A stretch of 64,000 nucleotides of DNA from Bacillus sp. KH172YL63. Its GTDB lineage: Bacteria > Bacillota > Bacilli > Bacillales > Bacillaceae_B. Under the pieces are notes generated by a model. It was not told the DNA's origin, ran no database searches, and saw only the letters and a program-made list of their open reading frames with translations. The DNA lies in NCBI RefSeq assembly GCF_011398925.1, contig NZ_AP022842.1:3212001-3276000 (forward strand). The letters are read 5' to 3'. This document shows, one piece after another, positions 25,440-34,598 of the stretch; the first letter of the stretch is position 1, and each line of letters begins with the position of its first letter. Both the position numbers and the translations under genes were made by a program.

Positions 25440-26219
25440 TTAGACAACTAAGAAAAAGTGACCACAATTATATTTATCTAAATCTAAAATATGATTATAT
25501 TTTTCATTCCAATTTCCATTCTCTAAATCAAAACTTAATCTTTCAAGGCATTCAATCACTTCCTTGTTATTCTCTTTAGCGAGTGGAGAAGTACCTTTTT
25601 GAAATTCACTATTTAGATAGATTTCAGGTTTTCTCCATCCAGCGAAAAAAAATTGATCCATCAAATTATGGGGTAATGGATATGGAATGATTTTTGGAGT
25701 TCGTCCTACCTGTTCCTCAAGTAATTGTGAAAGATTTTTTAGAGGTGGATGAATATTATACGCATCTTCTAATATTGATCCGAAATAATCCAATAGCCAA
25801 CAATTCGCGTCACATAACCTGGGATCAAGAGTGAAAAGTGTGATTTTCCCATTTTCTTTTAATACTCTTTTCATCTCTCTAAAACAAAGTGCCAAGTCAC
25901 GAAAATGATGTGAGGCTAGGGTGCAAATAACCCCATCCACCGAGTTGTCTTCTAATGGTATTTGCTCTGCAATACCTTCTTTCCATAGAATATTCCTATG
26001 GTGTTTAGCTTGAGCTCTCATTACTTTAGAAGGCTCCAAAGCAATGACGTGGTACCCCATTTCAGCTAATTCGTAGCTATAGTTTCCTGTTCCTGCACCT
26101 ATATCTAATATAGTTGCAGAAGGTTTTATTTTAAGCTCTCTAACCAATATATTTGTAATTCGATGATCAGCCTTTCTAGTAGTGTTATATGTCTTCCCGA
26201 TACTATTATAAACTGGCAT
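25440..26219 (-). CDS. Class I SAM-dependent methyltransferase
   Basis: 259 residues starting MPVYNSIGKTYN, a typical family start; GGGAGTGA precedes this ATG at 26219, while the longer frame has no site. SAM-binding motif I ILDIGAGTGNYSYELAEMG, motif II ALEPSKVMRAQAK, post-motif IEDNSVDGVICTLASHHF-type acidic loop. UbiE/COQ5-like fold. Small-molecule substrate unknown. Confidence 0.82.
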   Translation of the reverse strand: MPVYNSIGKTYNTTRKADHRITNILVRELKIKPSATILDIGAGTGNYSYELAEMGYHVIALEPSKVMRAQAKHHRNILWKEGIAEQIPLEDNSVDGVICTLASHHFRDLALCFREMKRVLKENGKITLFTLDPRLCDANCWLLDYFGSILEDAYNIHPPLKNLSQLLEEQVGRTPKIIPYPLPHNLMDQFFFAGWRKPEIYLNSEFQKGTSPLAKENNKEVIECLERLSFDLENGNWNEKYNHILDLDKYNCGHFFLVV

Positions 26220-26369
26220 GTCTCTACTCACTCCCATCTCCAATAAATATCCATTAAAAAAAGCTTCTGAATTAACCATACCATAATTACATTTAATTCC
26301 ATATTATACAATAATAAAGGTCTTTTCTTATTCTGTTAAAATCCCTTAAACGGAACAAAGAAAAAACGC

Positions 26370-26400
26370 TGAAGATCATCTACCCGATCGATCTTCAGCA
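26370..26400. terminator. Inverted repeat/terminator
   Basis: GCTGAAGATC and GATCTTCAGC around a 12-base loop between the methyltransferase and the DUF4304-like gene. The run of T is weak. Confidence 0.55.
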
Positions 26401-26451
26401 AAAGCATTAATCCCTCTTTAAGCACCGCCCCCGTTTATTGAATAAGAGATG

Positions 26452-26940
26452 CTAATCTTTAATCCCTAAAAGTTTTTTACTCAGAGTCTCTGAATCTTCT
26501 TTGTTTAATCCATCTTTGGATAACCTAAATGGGCTATCTTGTCGATTGTAAAACTCATCACCTTCACGCCAGTTTTCTAACCAAGGAAGAGACTCATTCT
26601 CTACAAATAACAAGATTTGATTTGCACATCTATTAATCGAAGCATCATCCTTGTGGTAACTGAAGTCATAATTTATCGGATATTCATTTTTATGACCACT
26701 TGCTTCGATTCCATTTAATTCTATAAATTCTTGATTATCTTTTAGAAAGCGTATCCCAGTATGAACTCTAAATGCAGGACCATATGAGAATTTATGTAAA
26801 TGTATAAATTCAATTCTATCTTCAAACAGTCTGGTAAAAAAAGTAGGCTTAGTTTTAATAAATCCATATACCGATAATAATTCACTTAATTTCTTTTTCA
26901 CTAACTCAGCGTTCTTCTTTTCTAACCTTTTATCTTTCAA
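26452..26940 (-). CDS. DUF4304-like protein
   Basis: 162 residues, ATG with GAAGGGACGG upstream. A charged N-terminal helix (KDKRLEKKNAELVKKKLSEL), then VYGFIKTKPTFFTRL and FIHLHKFSYGPAFRVHTGIRF, a strand-rich core resembling DUF4304 proteins found in toxin-immunity neighbourhoods of Firmicutes. No toxin partner is adjacent. Function unknown. Confidence 0.7.
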   Translation of the reverse strand: MKDKRLEKKNAELVKKKLSELLSVYGFIKTKPTFFTRLFEDRIEFIHLHKFSYGPAFRVHTGIRFLKDNQEFIELNGIEASGHKNEYPINYDFSYHKDDASINRCANQILLFVENESLPWLENWREGDEFYNRQDSPFRLSKDGLNKEDSETLSKKLLGIKD

Positions 26941-27388
26941 AACATTTACACCGTCCCTTCTTCTAAGAGGTTGAATGTAGGCAACATTGTTTTAATACGT
27001 ATTGTTCTTCTTCAATTAACCTGTCCGTTAGTTGGAGAACAAAATTTCATAATCTTCAAGTTTACTTTACCACATAATGTAATAAATCCTTGGGGGGCTG
27101 TCCCCTCGTGCATTCATTATCGCCTCTCCGTTCCAAGGCTAAGACACCAGGATTCAGTGCCAGCAAAATGTCCACTCACCATCTCCACCCTATCTACATC
27201 CTTAGCGTCGCTATGTTGGTGGTGTTCTCTAATATCTATTCTTTCTCTAAGTTCTTAAGTCTGTTTGCAGGTTATTTCTACACCCGATTCACATGCTTTT
27301 CGCCGCACGAAGATAATCCGGAATCAGCTTTATTATCAAACTGATCAATCCCAGAATCATCATAACTCTTTTTTACAGACATACCGAT
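26941..27388. other. Intergenic stretch, no gene seen
   Basis: About 450 bases. Plus-strand frames here lack ribosome sites and typical codon use. A short GGGGCTGTCCCC palindrome-like tract occurs near 27094. Confidence 0.4.
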
Positions 27389-27697
27389 TCAATAGAAATT
27401 ATCCCCACAAGCTAAATCATTCATCGGCTTTAACGTATAGACTCCCCCATACTCATACTTCTCCGACTCCCACCTCTTACAAAAAGGCCTCATTCTCACT
27501 TTAAAAAACAGGTCCTCTCGAATCTTCCCAACCGACTGAATATACTGCCTTTCACCGAACAACACCACACACCCTAACTGAACTCCGCCCTTATACATGA
27601 CATTCAACAGAATCCACACATACAGGTGAAGGCCCTCCAGGTGATAAAATGTATCCAAGTCGAACACCCATTGGTTTAAATTTCTCCATCTTTCCAT
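27389..27697 (-). CDS. Hypothetical protein
   Basis: 102 residues, ATG preceded by CAGGAGTGATCAA. It begins MERWRNLNQWVFDLDTFYHL; aromatic-rich, one weakly hydrophobic stretch (LYVWILLNVMY), then a basic, Tyr-rich end. No recognised family. The ribosome site and length make it likely real, but composition is unusual. Confidence 0.5.
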   Translation of the reverse strand: MERWRNLNQWVFDLDTFYHLEGLHLYVWILLNVMYKGGVQLGCVVLFGERQYIQSVGKIREDLFFKVRMRPFCKRWESEKYEYGGVYTLKPMNDLACGDNFY

Positions 27698-27976
27698 TTG
27701 ATCACTCCTGATTCAATATGTATTCAACCCTTATATAGTGAGATTGGCTGGGAAAGGATACCCATTAGATTAATTTTTTTTAAAAATATGTTGTTATAAA
27801 GTAGAGGAAGGCTAAATGCTAGAAGTGGAGGAGAAAATGAAGAGCAGGTTTGTTATCTTAAAGATAATTATTACTTTTGTATGAATCATTTGTTAAACAG
27901 GTTCATACCCGCAACTCATTTAGGGCAAACACATGAAAAGCTCAATTCTTTTCTCCACTACTTTTATCACCAATTA
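27698..27976. other. Intergenic stretch with a truncated reading frame
   Basis: A GGAGGAGAAA site precedes ATG 27837, which opens only 15 codons (MKSRFVILKIIITFV) before TGA. This looks like the start of a broken membrane protein. Downstream plus-strand frames run into the rbs terminator. Confidence 0.4.
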
Positions 27977-28014
27977 AAAAAACCTCATCCGTACAATTGC
28001 ACGAATGAGGTTTC
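27977..28014 (-). terminator. Terminator of the rbs operon
   Basis: Minus strand AACCTCATTCGT, an 8-base loop, ACGGATGAGGTT and TTTTTT. Confidence 0.85.
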
Positions 28015-28024
28015 CCACCACAAT

Positions 28025-28963
28025 TTATTCTTCAGAGTCTTCTATATTTTCCTCAGTTACGAGCTTCAACGGCACCGGAATATTCTCCTCCACCTTCTTA
28101 CCCGACAACACATCAGCCCCAGCCTGCACGGCCAACGAACCGATCTTCTCAGGCTGCTGCGCAACAGTCGCAGACAGATTGCCATTCCGGATGCTGGTCA
28201 TCGCATCTTCATTTCCATCAAATCCAACGACTAACACGTCACGACCGGAGCTCTGAATCGCCTGCAGTGCGCCGAGTGCCATTTCATCGTTATGGGCGAA
28301 TACTGCTTTGATATCTGGATTCCCCTGAATCAGGTTTTCCATCGTATTTAATCCTTCAGTACGATCAAAGTTAGCAGTCTGCTTGGCCACGACATCCAGC
28401 TTTTCGTCCGCGATGTTGTGGAATCCGGCTCCACGCTCACGGGTGGCGGATGCTCCTGGAACACCTTCAAGTTCTGCAACTTTGGCTCCTTCACCAAGCT
28501 GTTCGACGAGGTACTCCCCTGCCATTTCTCCGCCCTTTTCGTTATCGGAGCTGACGAGTGTGGCGACATCTCCTTTTTCCGCTGAGCGGTCAAGGGTGAC
28601 GACCGGGATGCCCAGGCTGTTGGCGGATTGAACGGCTGTTGAGATAGCCGCTGAGTCCGTCGGGTTGATGAGTAAGACGTTGACACCCTGTTGGATGAGG
28701 TCTTCTACGTCATTGATCTGCTTGGCTGCGTCGTTCTGGGCATCGACGACGACGACTTCCATGCCTTGTTTTTTGGCTTCGTCTTTTACGCCGTTTTTCA
28801 TGGAGACGAAGAAGGGGTTATTTAGGGTTGAAACGGATAGTCCGATTTTGATGTCTTCAGGGTTGGTGCTTGTGTTTGGCTTTGCCCATTCCGGCGGCTG
28901 CAGGGAGCAGGCGCCCAGGAATAGGATTGAGAAACTGATCAGTAGTAGCCATGCTTTTTTCAT
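28025..28963 (-). CDS. rbsB: Ribose ABC transporter, substrate-binding lipoprotein RbsB
   Basis: 312 residues from ATG 28963 (GTAGGAGGGATACG upstream). Signal peptide MKKAWLLLISFSILFLGAC with lipobox LGAC (Cys19). Type I periplasmic-binding fold: IGLSVSTLNNPFF, VVDAQNDAAKQ, LLINPTDSAA and VVGFDGNEDA are hallmark RbsB motifs. It captures ribose outside the membrane for RbsC/RbsA. Last gene of the operon. A decayed copy lies at 20.4-21 kb. Confidence 0.95.
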   Translation of the reverse strand: MKKAWLLLISFSILFLGACSLQPPEWAKPNTSTNPEDIKIGLSVSTLNNPFFVSMKNGVKDEAKKQGMEVVVVDAQNDAAKQINDVEDLIQQGVNVLLINPTDSAAISTAVQSANSLGIPVVTLDRSAEKGDVATLVSSDNEKGGEMAGEYLVEQLGEGAKVAELEGVPGASATRERGAGFHNIADEKLDVVAKQTANFDRTEGLNTMENLIQGNPDIKAVFAHNDEMALGALQAIQSSGRDVLVVGFDGNEDAMTSIRNGNLSATVAQQPEKIGSLAVQAGADVLSGKKVEENIPVPLKLVTEENIEDSEE

Positions 28964-28973
28964 CGTATCCCTC

Positions 28974-29927
28974 CTACGCTGCTTTCTTTCGGTCGATGAG
29001 CACTGCGATGATGATGACGACACCCTTGACGACCATTTGGAAGAAGGATGAGACGCCGAGCAGGTTCAGACCGTTGTTTAGTGTTCCGATGATCAGTGCG
29101 CCGATCAATGTGCCGACGATCAGTCCACGTCCGCCTGACAGGCTTGTCCCGCCGAGGACGACGGCTGCGATGGCATCGAGTTCATAGGATGTACCGGCTG
29201 TCGGCTGGGCTGAATTCAGGCGTGATGTGAGGATCGCGCCTGCGAGTGCTGCGAGTAGACCTGCCAGTGAGTAGATCATCACTTTGATGCGCGGTACTTT
29301 GATCCCTGAGATCAGGGCTGCTTTTTCATTTCCCCCGATGGCATACGTTTTGCGGCCGAACGGCGTTTTGTGCAGGATTACCCACAGGATCGCGAACGTC
29401 AGGATCATCGTGACGGCGGGAACAGGGATGCCAAGGAAGTATCCTCTTCCGAACAGTTGGAATGCATAGCTGTCGCCGAGTCCTGTGATCGGGTTACCGT
29501 CTGTGTAGACGAGCGTCAAGCCACGGAACATGGTCATCGTTGCGAGTGTCGCGATAAATGGTGCCATTTTTCCTTTTGTGATCAGTAGTCCGTTGACCAT
29601 TCCCATCACGGCACCGAGGATACAGCCGATCAGGATGGCAAGAATCGGGTCGATGCCTGATACCATCATCCCTGCCATGAGGGCACTGGATAGGGCGAGG
29701 ATCGAGCCGACGGATAAGTCGATTCCACCTGTCAGAATGACGAAGGTCATCCCGTAGGCAATCAGGGCGTTGATCGCGACCTGTCGTAGTAGATTCAATA
29801 AGTTCAAGGGTTCTAGAAAACTAGGGTTGATGATGGATACGGTCGCAACCAGTACAAACAGTCCGAGTAGCGGACCGAGCTTTTGCATCAGATTGCCGAC
29901 GTGATTCGTTTTGAGTGCGTTATTCAT
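28974..29927 (-). CDS. rbsC: Ribose ABC transporter permease RbsC
   Basis: 317 residues, 8-10 membrane helices. [19 protein letters not shown] and [10 protein letters not shown] are the permease signatures of the ribose/galactose class. It overlaps the 3' end of rbsA by 8 bases (coupled translation) and is followed by rbsB after 10 bases. Confidence 0.95.
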   Translation of the reverse strand: MNNALKTNHVGNLMQKLGPLLGLFVLVATVSIINPSFLEPLNLLNLLRQVAINALIAYGMTFVILTGGIDLSVGSILALSSALMAGMMVSGIDPILAILIGCILGAVMGMVNGLLITKGKMAPFIATLATMTMFRGLTLVYTDGNPITGLGDSYAFQLFGRGYFLGIPVPAVTMILTFAILWVILHKTPFGRKTYAIGGNEKAALISGIKVPRIKVMIYSLAGLLAALAGAILTSRLNSAQPTAGTSYELDAIAAVVLGGTSLSGGRGLIVGTLIGALIIGTLNNGLNLLGVSSFFQMVVKGVVIIIAVLIDRKKAA

Positions 29928-31410
29928 GTGCGAGACCTCCTGTCGCCAATGTCATGATTTTTTCCTGTGTGGCTTCTTCCTTCGTAAGCTCTCCTGCGAT
30001 GGTCCCTTCATGGACGACGAGGATGCGGTCGCTCATCCCGAGCACTTCCGGCAGCTCGGACGATACCATCACGATCGCGACGCCCCGGTCGGTGAGCTCG
30101 TTCATCAGCTGATAGATTTCCCGTTTCGCTCCGACATCGACTCCCCGGGTTGGTTCATCGAGGATGAGCACTTTCGGTCCGATGCCGATCCATTTGGCGA
30201 TGACGACTTTCTGCTGATTCCCACCTGACAGATTCCGTGCGTGGGTCCTGGCTGATTCAGTCTTGATCGTCAGCCGCTTGATGAGCATCTCCACAAAGTC
30301 CACTTCGCTTTTATCGTTGATCAAGCCTTTCTTTGTGAAGCTGTACAGGCTTGGCAGGGCGATATTGTCCTTCAGGGAAAAGTCGAGGACGAGTCCTTCG
30401 TCTTTCCGGTCCTCAGTGATGAAACCGAGACCGAGCTTCACTGCCTGATCAGGTGTTTTGATGGTGACCGGATTCCCGTTCACGAGGATCTCCCCTTCAT
30501 ACCGGCCGTCGAGTCCGAAGATAGTGCGCATGATTTCCGTTCGGCCTGCCCCCATCAATCCTGACATGCCGACGATTTCTCCTGAACGGACTTCGAAGCT
30601 TACGTTTTCAAAGAGTCCCTTTTTCGTCAGGTTCCGTACTTCGAGCATCGTTTCGCCTGGCTTCGGGTTTCGTGCCGGGAAGCGGTCGGTTAATTCACGT
30701 CCGACCATTTTCTTCACGACGTCATCGAAGTTCGTCTCGGGGATCGGCGTCGTATCCACTGTGCGCCCGTCCCGCATGACCGTGATCGTGTCACAAATCG
30801 TGAAGATCTCTTCCATCCGGTGGGAGATGTAGACGATCGACACGCCGGCTTTCTTCAGGGAACGGATGACGGTGAAGAGCGTCTGAATTTCCCGGTCCGT
30901 CAATGCCGCCGTCGGCTCGTCCATGATGATGACTTTTGCATCCGTCATGAGGGCTTTGGCGATTTCGATCATCTGCTGCTGGCCGACTGAGCACTGTCCC
31001 GCTTCTTTGGTGAGAGGGATGGAAATGTTCAGCTTTTGGAACTGCTCATTCGCAACCGCTTTCATTTTTCTCGTATTGATGAGACCGAATTGTGTAACCG
31101 GTTCCTTATTGATGAAAAGATTCTCAAGGACCGTCATCTCCGGCCAGACGTTCAGCTCCTGATGGATGAAGGCAACGCCGTATTCCTCGGCCTGTTTCGG
31201 ATTATCGAACGTCATGTCCTTCCCGTCGATGGTGATCGTTCCTTGATCCTTCTTGTGAAGGCCGGTCAGGATGTTCATCAGCGTCGACTTTCCGGCGCCG
31301 TTTTCCCCCATCAGGGCATGGACTTCACCTTCCCCGATCTCGATGTCCACGCCTTCGAGGACAGAATTCGTTCCAAATGCTTTATGGATATTCTTCATGC
31401 TGATCTGCAT
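29920..31410 (-). CDS. rbsA: Ribose ABC transporter ATPase RbsA
   Basis: 496 residues from ATG 31410 (AAAAAGGGG upstream). Two fused ABC domains: Walker [10 protein letters not shown] and Walker [12 protein letters not shown] in the first half; the signature LSGGNQQK and [18 protein letters not shown] in the second, whose P-loop (GLMGAGRTE) is degenerate as usual in RbsA. It energises ribose import. Confidence 0.95.
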   Translation of the reverse strand: MQISMKNIHKAFGTNSVLEGVDIEIGEGEVHALMGENGAGKSTLMNILTGLHKKDQGTITIDGKDMTFDNPKQAEEYGVAFIHQELNVWPEMTVLENLFINKEPVTQFGLINTRKMKAVANEQFQKLNISIPLTKEAGQCSVGQQQMIEIAKALMTDAKVIIMDEPTAALTDREIQTLFTVIRSLKKAGVSIVYISHRMEEIFTICDTITVMRDGRTVDTTPIPETNFDDVVKKMVGRELTDRFPARNPKPGETMLEVRNLTKKGLFENVSFEVRSGEIVGMSGLMGAGRTEIMRTIFGLDGRYEGEILVNGNPVTIKTPDQAVKLGLGFITEDRKDEGLVLDFSLKDNIALPSLYSFTKKGLINDKSEVDFVEMLIKRLTIKTESARTHARNLSGGNQQKVVIAKWIGIGPKVLILDEPTRGVDVGAKREIYQLMNELTDRGVAIVMVSSELPEVLGMSDRILVVHEGTIAGELTKEEATQEKIMTLATGGLAHE

Positions 31411-31428
31411 GCAACTCACCCCTTTTTG

Positions 31429-31815
31429 TTAAAAAATAACACCCGCGTGAAGGATACAGTTCGCATACGGTGTCACTTCACCGGTGCGGATCACGGCCTT
31501 CGCTTTATGGGTTTCTTTCTTGAAATCTTCATGGGATACATATTGGATTCGGTCAAACCATGATGTCATCTGTTCATGAACCCCTGCATTGGTTTCTGCT
31601 TCATGTGCAAGCGTCACACTTTCGACGACCATTTCTTCTTTTAACAGTTTAACCACGTCCAGGAAAGACGGGTCACCCTGCTTCAATGCCAGGTCGATTT
31701 TCACGGCGTCTGACGGAATCGGGAGACCGGCATCGGCCACGACGATTGTATCTGTGTGTCCGAGATCGGCTAGTATTTTTGCAATGTGACTGTTCAAGAT
31801 GCCATGTCGTTTCAT
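31429..31815 (-). CDS. rbsD: D-ribose pyranase RbsD
   Basis: 128 residues. It interconverts beta-pyranose and beta-furanose ribose. Catalytic His20 is in LGHTDTIVVADAGLPIP. C-terminal GEVTPYANCILHAGVIF is family-typical. The 4-base ATGA overlap with rbsK indicates coupled translation. Confidence 0.95.
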   Translation of the reverse strand: MKRHGILNSHIAKILADLGHTDTIVVADAGLPIPSDAVKIDLALKQGDPSFLDVVKLLKEEMVVESVTLAHEAETNAGVHEQMTSWFDRIQYVSHEDFKKETHKAKAVIRTGEVTPYANCILHAGVIF

Positions 31816-32702
31816 TCTGCCAGCTTCCTTTCCACTTCGTCTCTTGTCGGCATGCCGCCCTGTGCCCCGAATCCTGTCACGGAAAGGGATGCGGCCCGGT
31901 TTGCGAACTTGAGGCTTTCTTCTATCGTTTGACCTTCGGCGATAGCCGTTCCGAATGCGGCATTGAACGTGTCCCCGGCCCCAGTCGTGTCGACGACTTC
32001 TACCTTGAAGGAAGGAACGAGGATTTCCTCTGTCCCGCTATGGTAGCGGACGCCCGCGGCACCTTCTGTGATGATGACTTTTTCAGGGTATTTCTCCAGC
32101 GCTTCTGACGGCTTCGCTCCGTTGAAAAGCACATCCGCTTCATGTTCATTCGGTGTCAGGTAGCTCGCACCATCGATGACTGCCTGTGAAATCTTTCGGG
32201 CTGGAGCCGGGTTCAGCAGCAATGGCACTTCGATGTCGAGACACAGATTTGCTACGTACTCAACCGTTTCCTCCGGGATTTCCTGCTGAATCATGATCAG
32301 GTCGCATGTTTTAAGGAAGTCGGCTGTTTTCTCTACGTATTCAGGTGTCACCAGATCATTCGCCCCTTTTACGACGACGATGCTGTTGTCCCCTTCAGCG
32401 AGGATGATATGGGCCGTGCCCGATTTTTGACCTGTAACCGGTTCCACATACGTTGTATGTACACCGTTCCTTTTAAAATTTTCTAGAATCTCCACGCCGT
32501 ACGGGTCGTCCCCGACACAGCCGATCATGTACACGTCAGCCCCAAGCCGCGCTGCTGCAACGGCCTGGTTGGCCCCTTTCCCGCCTGGGACCGTGTCAAA
32601 GCTGTCGCCGAGTACGGTTTCTCCTGCGCCGGGACGTTTTGCTGATGTGACCACGAGATCCATCGATGAACTGCCAATCACGGCAATCTTCGCTTTCTTC
32701 AT
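31812..32702 (-). CDS. rbsK: Ribokinase RbsK
   Basis: 296 residues, PfkB family. GGKGANQAVAAARLG near the N-terminus and DTTGAGDTFNAAF (catalytic Asp) near the C-terminus. It phosphorylates ribose to ribose 5-phosphate. Second gene of the operon, 6 bases after rbsR. Confidence 0.95.
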   Translation of the reverse strand: MKKAKIAVIGSSSMDLVVTSAKRPGAGETVLGDSFDTVPGGKGANQAVAAARLGADVYMIGCVGDDPYGVEILENFKRNGVHTTYVEPVTGQKSGTAHIILAEGDNSIVVVKGANDLVTPEYVEKTADFLKTCDLIMIQQEIPEETVEYVANLCLDIEVPLLLNPAPARKISQAVIDGASYLTPNEHEADVLFNGAKPSEALEKYPEKVIITEGAAGVRYHSGTEEILVPSFKVEVVDTTGAGDTFNAAFGTAIAEGQTIEESLKFANRAASLSVTGFGAQGGMPTRDEVERKLAE

Positions 32703-32708
32703 TGTTCC

Positions 32709-33698
32709 TCATCCCTTTCTTGTTGTGTTCCGCTCGATCAGTTCCACTGGAAGCTGAACGGATGAATCGATATCTTTTTCTTTTTTTATCAGTTTAATCA
32801 GAAGTGCCGCGGCCTGCCTGCCCATTTCGTATGCGGGCTGGCGGATCGTTGAGAGCGCCGGATACGACAGGCTGCTCTGTGGGATGTCATCGTAGCCGAT
32901 GATCTGCACGTCTTCAGGGATTCTCTTCCCAAGGCGGAGCGCCTCATGGAGAATCGCAATCCCGACGATGTCATTGCTCGCGATGATCCCGTCCGTATCT
33001 GGATAAGTGGCAAACAGCTCCTCCGCCCATCCCTTCGCGTCTTCAAAGGAGAAGGACGTCGTCGACATCACCGTGAAATCCACATCGGCCCCGCTTAAAT
33101 ACTCGACGGCGCCACGGAACCGATCCTGTGCAGGCTTGATGTGAGCCGGCCCCTTCATGACCGTGATCCGCTTCGACCCTTTACCTACGAGCGTCTCGGC
33201 AGCAAGCCGCCCCCCTTTGCGCCCGTCGGCATAGACAGCCGGATAGTTGTCCGTCGTCCGGTCAAGGAGCACGAGCGGGAGATTCAGCTCGCTGTATAGC
33301 TGATCATGTGCCACATGATTCGTCGCAGAGATCATGCCCACCACATTGTTCTGAACGAAGGTCTGGATATAATCCAGCTCCTTCTGAATGTTCTCGTCGC
33401 TGTTTCCAAGAAGAAGCCTGAACCCTGCCTCACTCACTTCATCCTCCACCCCTCTCGCCAGCTGCGGGAAGTAAGGATTCGTGATATCGGGAAGCAGCAG
33501 TCCGATCAGTCTCGACTCCCGTTTAAAGAGAGAGCGTGCCACCTCATTCGGGCTGTAATTCAGCTTCTCGATCGCCGTCATCACTTTCTTTCTCGTCTCG
33601 GCCCCTACATAGCCGTTATCATTCAGCACCCGGGAGACCGTCGCCACCGACACCCCCGCTTCACTCGCCACATCCTTTATCGTTACCACATGTGTCAC
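32709..33698 (-). CDS. rbsR: LacI-family ribose operon regulator RbsR
   Basis: Up to 329 residues. Helix-turn-helix TIKDVASEAGVSVATVSRVLN, then a periplasmic-binding-type effector domain (LIGLLLPDITNPYFPQLARG). GTG 33698 lies too close to AGGAAG, so the GTG three codons later (33689) may be the true start. It likely represses its own operon through the palindrome at 33723-33736. Confidence 0.93.
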   Translation of the reverse strand: MTHVVTIKDVASEAGVSVATVSRVLNDNGYVGAETRKKVMTAIEKLNYSPNEVARSLFKRESRLIGLLLPDITNPYFPQLARGVEDEVSEAGFRLLLGNSDENIQKELDYIQTFVQNNVVGMISATNHVAHDQLYSELNLPLVLLDRTTDNYPAVYADGRKGGRLAAETLVGKGSKRITVMKGPAHIKPAQDRFRGAVEYLSGADVDFTVMSTTSFSFEDAKGWAEELFATYPDTDGIIASNDIVGIAILHEALRLGKRIPEDVQIIGYDDIPQSSLSYPALSTIRQPAYEMGRQAAALLIKLIKKEKDIDSSVQLPVELIERNTTRKG

Positions 33699-33722
33699 TT
33701 CCTGTTCGTTTGTTGGTTATTG

Positions 33723-33736
33723 TGTAACCGGTTACA
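33723..33736. promoter_or_regulatory. Palindromic LacI-type operator of the rbs operon
   Basis: TGTAACCGGTTACA is a perfect 14-bp palindrome with the CG centre required by LacI-family proteins, about 25 bases upstream of rbsR. It is probably bound by RbsR. Confidence 0.75.
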
Positions 33737-33754
33737 GATAAGGTAACATATTGT

Positions 33755-33768
33755 TGTAATCGTTTGCA
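33755..33768. promoter_or_regulatory. CcpA cre site
   Basis: TGTAATCGTTTGCA fits the cre consensus (TGWNANCGNTNWCA) with one mismatch and lies 19 bases upstream of the RbsR palindrome, consistent with glucose repression of ribose use. Confidence 0.6.
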
Positions 33769-33967
33769 ATAGTTTACTTCTAAAAGTTAGGCTGTTTTCG
33801 CTTAGATTGTTGCTAAAAGTGAGCATCTTCGGTAATTTGAGACTGTAGAATAAAAAAATTGCCATAGTAATGAATCAACTGCAATGTACTTGAATAACGT
33901 TAATCACTATTATTCAGAAGATGAATAAGTAGTTAATTCAGTGACTTTTGGTTTTTACCTTCGATGG

Positions 33968-34091
33968 TTGATTGGAGCGGAAGATGCTCGACTCCTGCGG
34001 GAACTGATGGACAGGTGAGACCCCGCAGGACAAAGTCCGAGGAGGCTCACCGCCATCCCCGCGGAAAGCGAGCATCTGGAGCGGAAATCAA
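33968..34091. repeat. Palindromic repeat, copy 4 (inverted orientation)
   Basis: TTGATTGGAGCGGAAGATGCTCG to AGCGGAAATCAA. It is the reverse complement of copies 1 and 3, with GGTGAGACCCCGCAGG and GGAGGCTCACCGCC in the core. It fills most of the 33.8-34.2 kb gap. Confidence 0.85.
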
Positions 34092-34248
34092 CCGCACCTC
34101 GCTTATTTAAAAGCCACAATGTTTACGAAAACAGCCTAAATTTAAGAGACTCTTTATTTCCAGAAGCAAGGTAAATGTACAAGCAAATTCTATCAACTCA
34201 AATATATTAATAGAGACCGTTTAATATTTTTGAAAAGGAGTGTTGTAT

Positions 34249-34458
34249 ATGCATCATTGTGGTGATGGACTCGCCAAAATTTTAAAATGTCAAATCAACC
34301 AAGCAGTCGCACTGCTTCTTGGAAGTGGAGACATTCAAAACCTTGTTGTGAAAAAAGTTGAGAATGGCGTCGTTTCAGGTATTGATTTGAACAATCCCCA
34401 GGCTGTTTATTCCGTGGCAATTGATAAGATTGAACGTATTATCACATATTCAAATTAA
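34249..34458 (+). CDS. Small hypothetical protein
   Basis: 69 residues from ATG 34249 with AAAAGGAGTGTTGTAT upstream. Starts MHHCGDGLAKILKCQINQAV; the C-terminal half alternates hydrophobic residues (VVKKVENGVVSGID and VYSVAIDKIERIITYSN), an LSm/SH3-like beta pattern similar to short Bacillus DUF2642-type proteins. Its function is unknown. Confidence 0.65.
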   Translation: MHHCGDGLAKILKCQINQAVALLLGSGDIQNLVVKKVENGVVSGIDLNNPQAVYSVAIDKIERIITYSN

Positions 34459-34479
34459 GGTGCTGTCCGGCATGATAGA

Positions 34480-34516
34480 AAAGAGATCACTTCATGATGA
34501 TAAGTGATCTCTTTTT
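34480..34516 (+). terminator. Terminator
   Basis: AAAAGAGATCACTT, a 9-base loop, AAGTGATCTCTTTTTC. Confidence 0.85.
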
Positions 34517-34559
34517 CTGTTCTAGCGGTTATTTTTCCCCTCTACCATGCCTATCAGAA

Positions 34560-34585
34560 AGCCACGGGGACTGTCCCCATGGCTT
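34560..34585. repeat. Short GC palindrome family, copy 1
   Basis: AGCCACGGGGACTGTCCCCATGGCT, near-perfect dyad. Related elements are at 47011, 50573, 50652 and 50687. Confidence 0.75.
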
Positions 34586-34598
34586 CTCTCGTTTCTCC

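Noticed and set aside
27881..28234. 117-codon plus-strand frame near the rbs terminator
   Set aside because: Overlaps the rbs terminator and the rbsB 3' end; no ribosome site. The upstream 15-codon start is noted as a possible remnant only.
28665..29051. 128-codon plus-strand frame
   Set aside because: Antisense to rbsB; no ribosome site.
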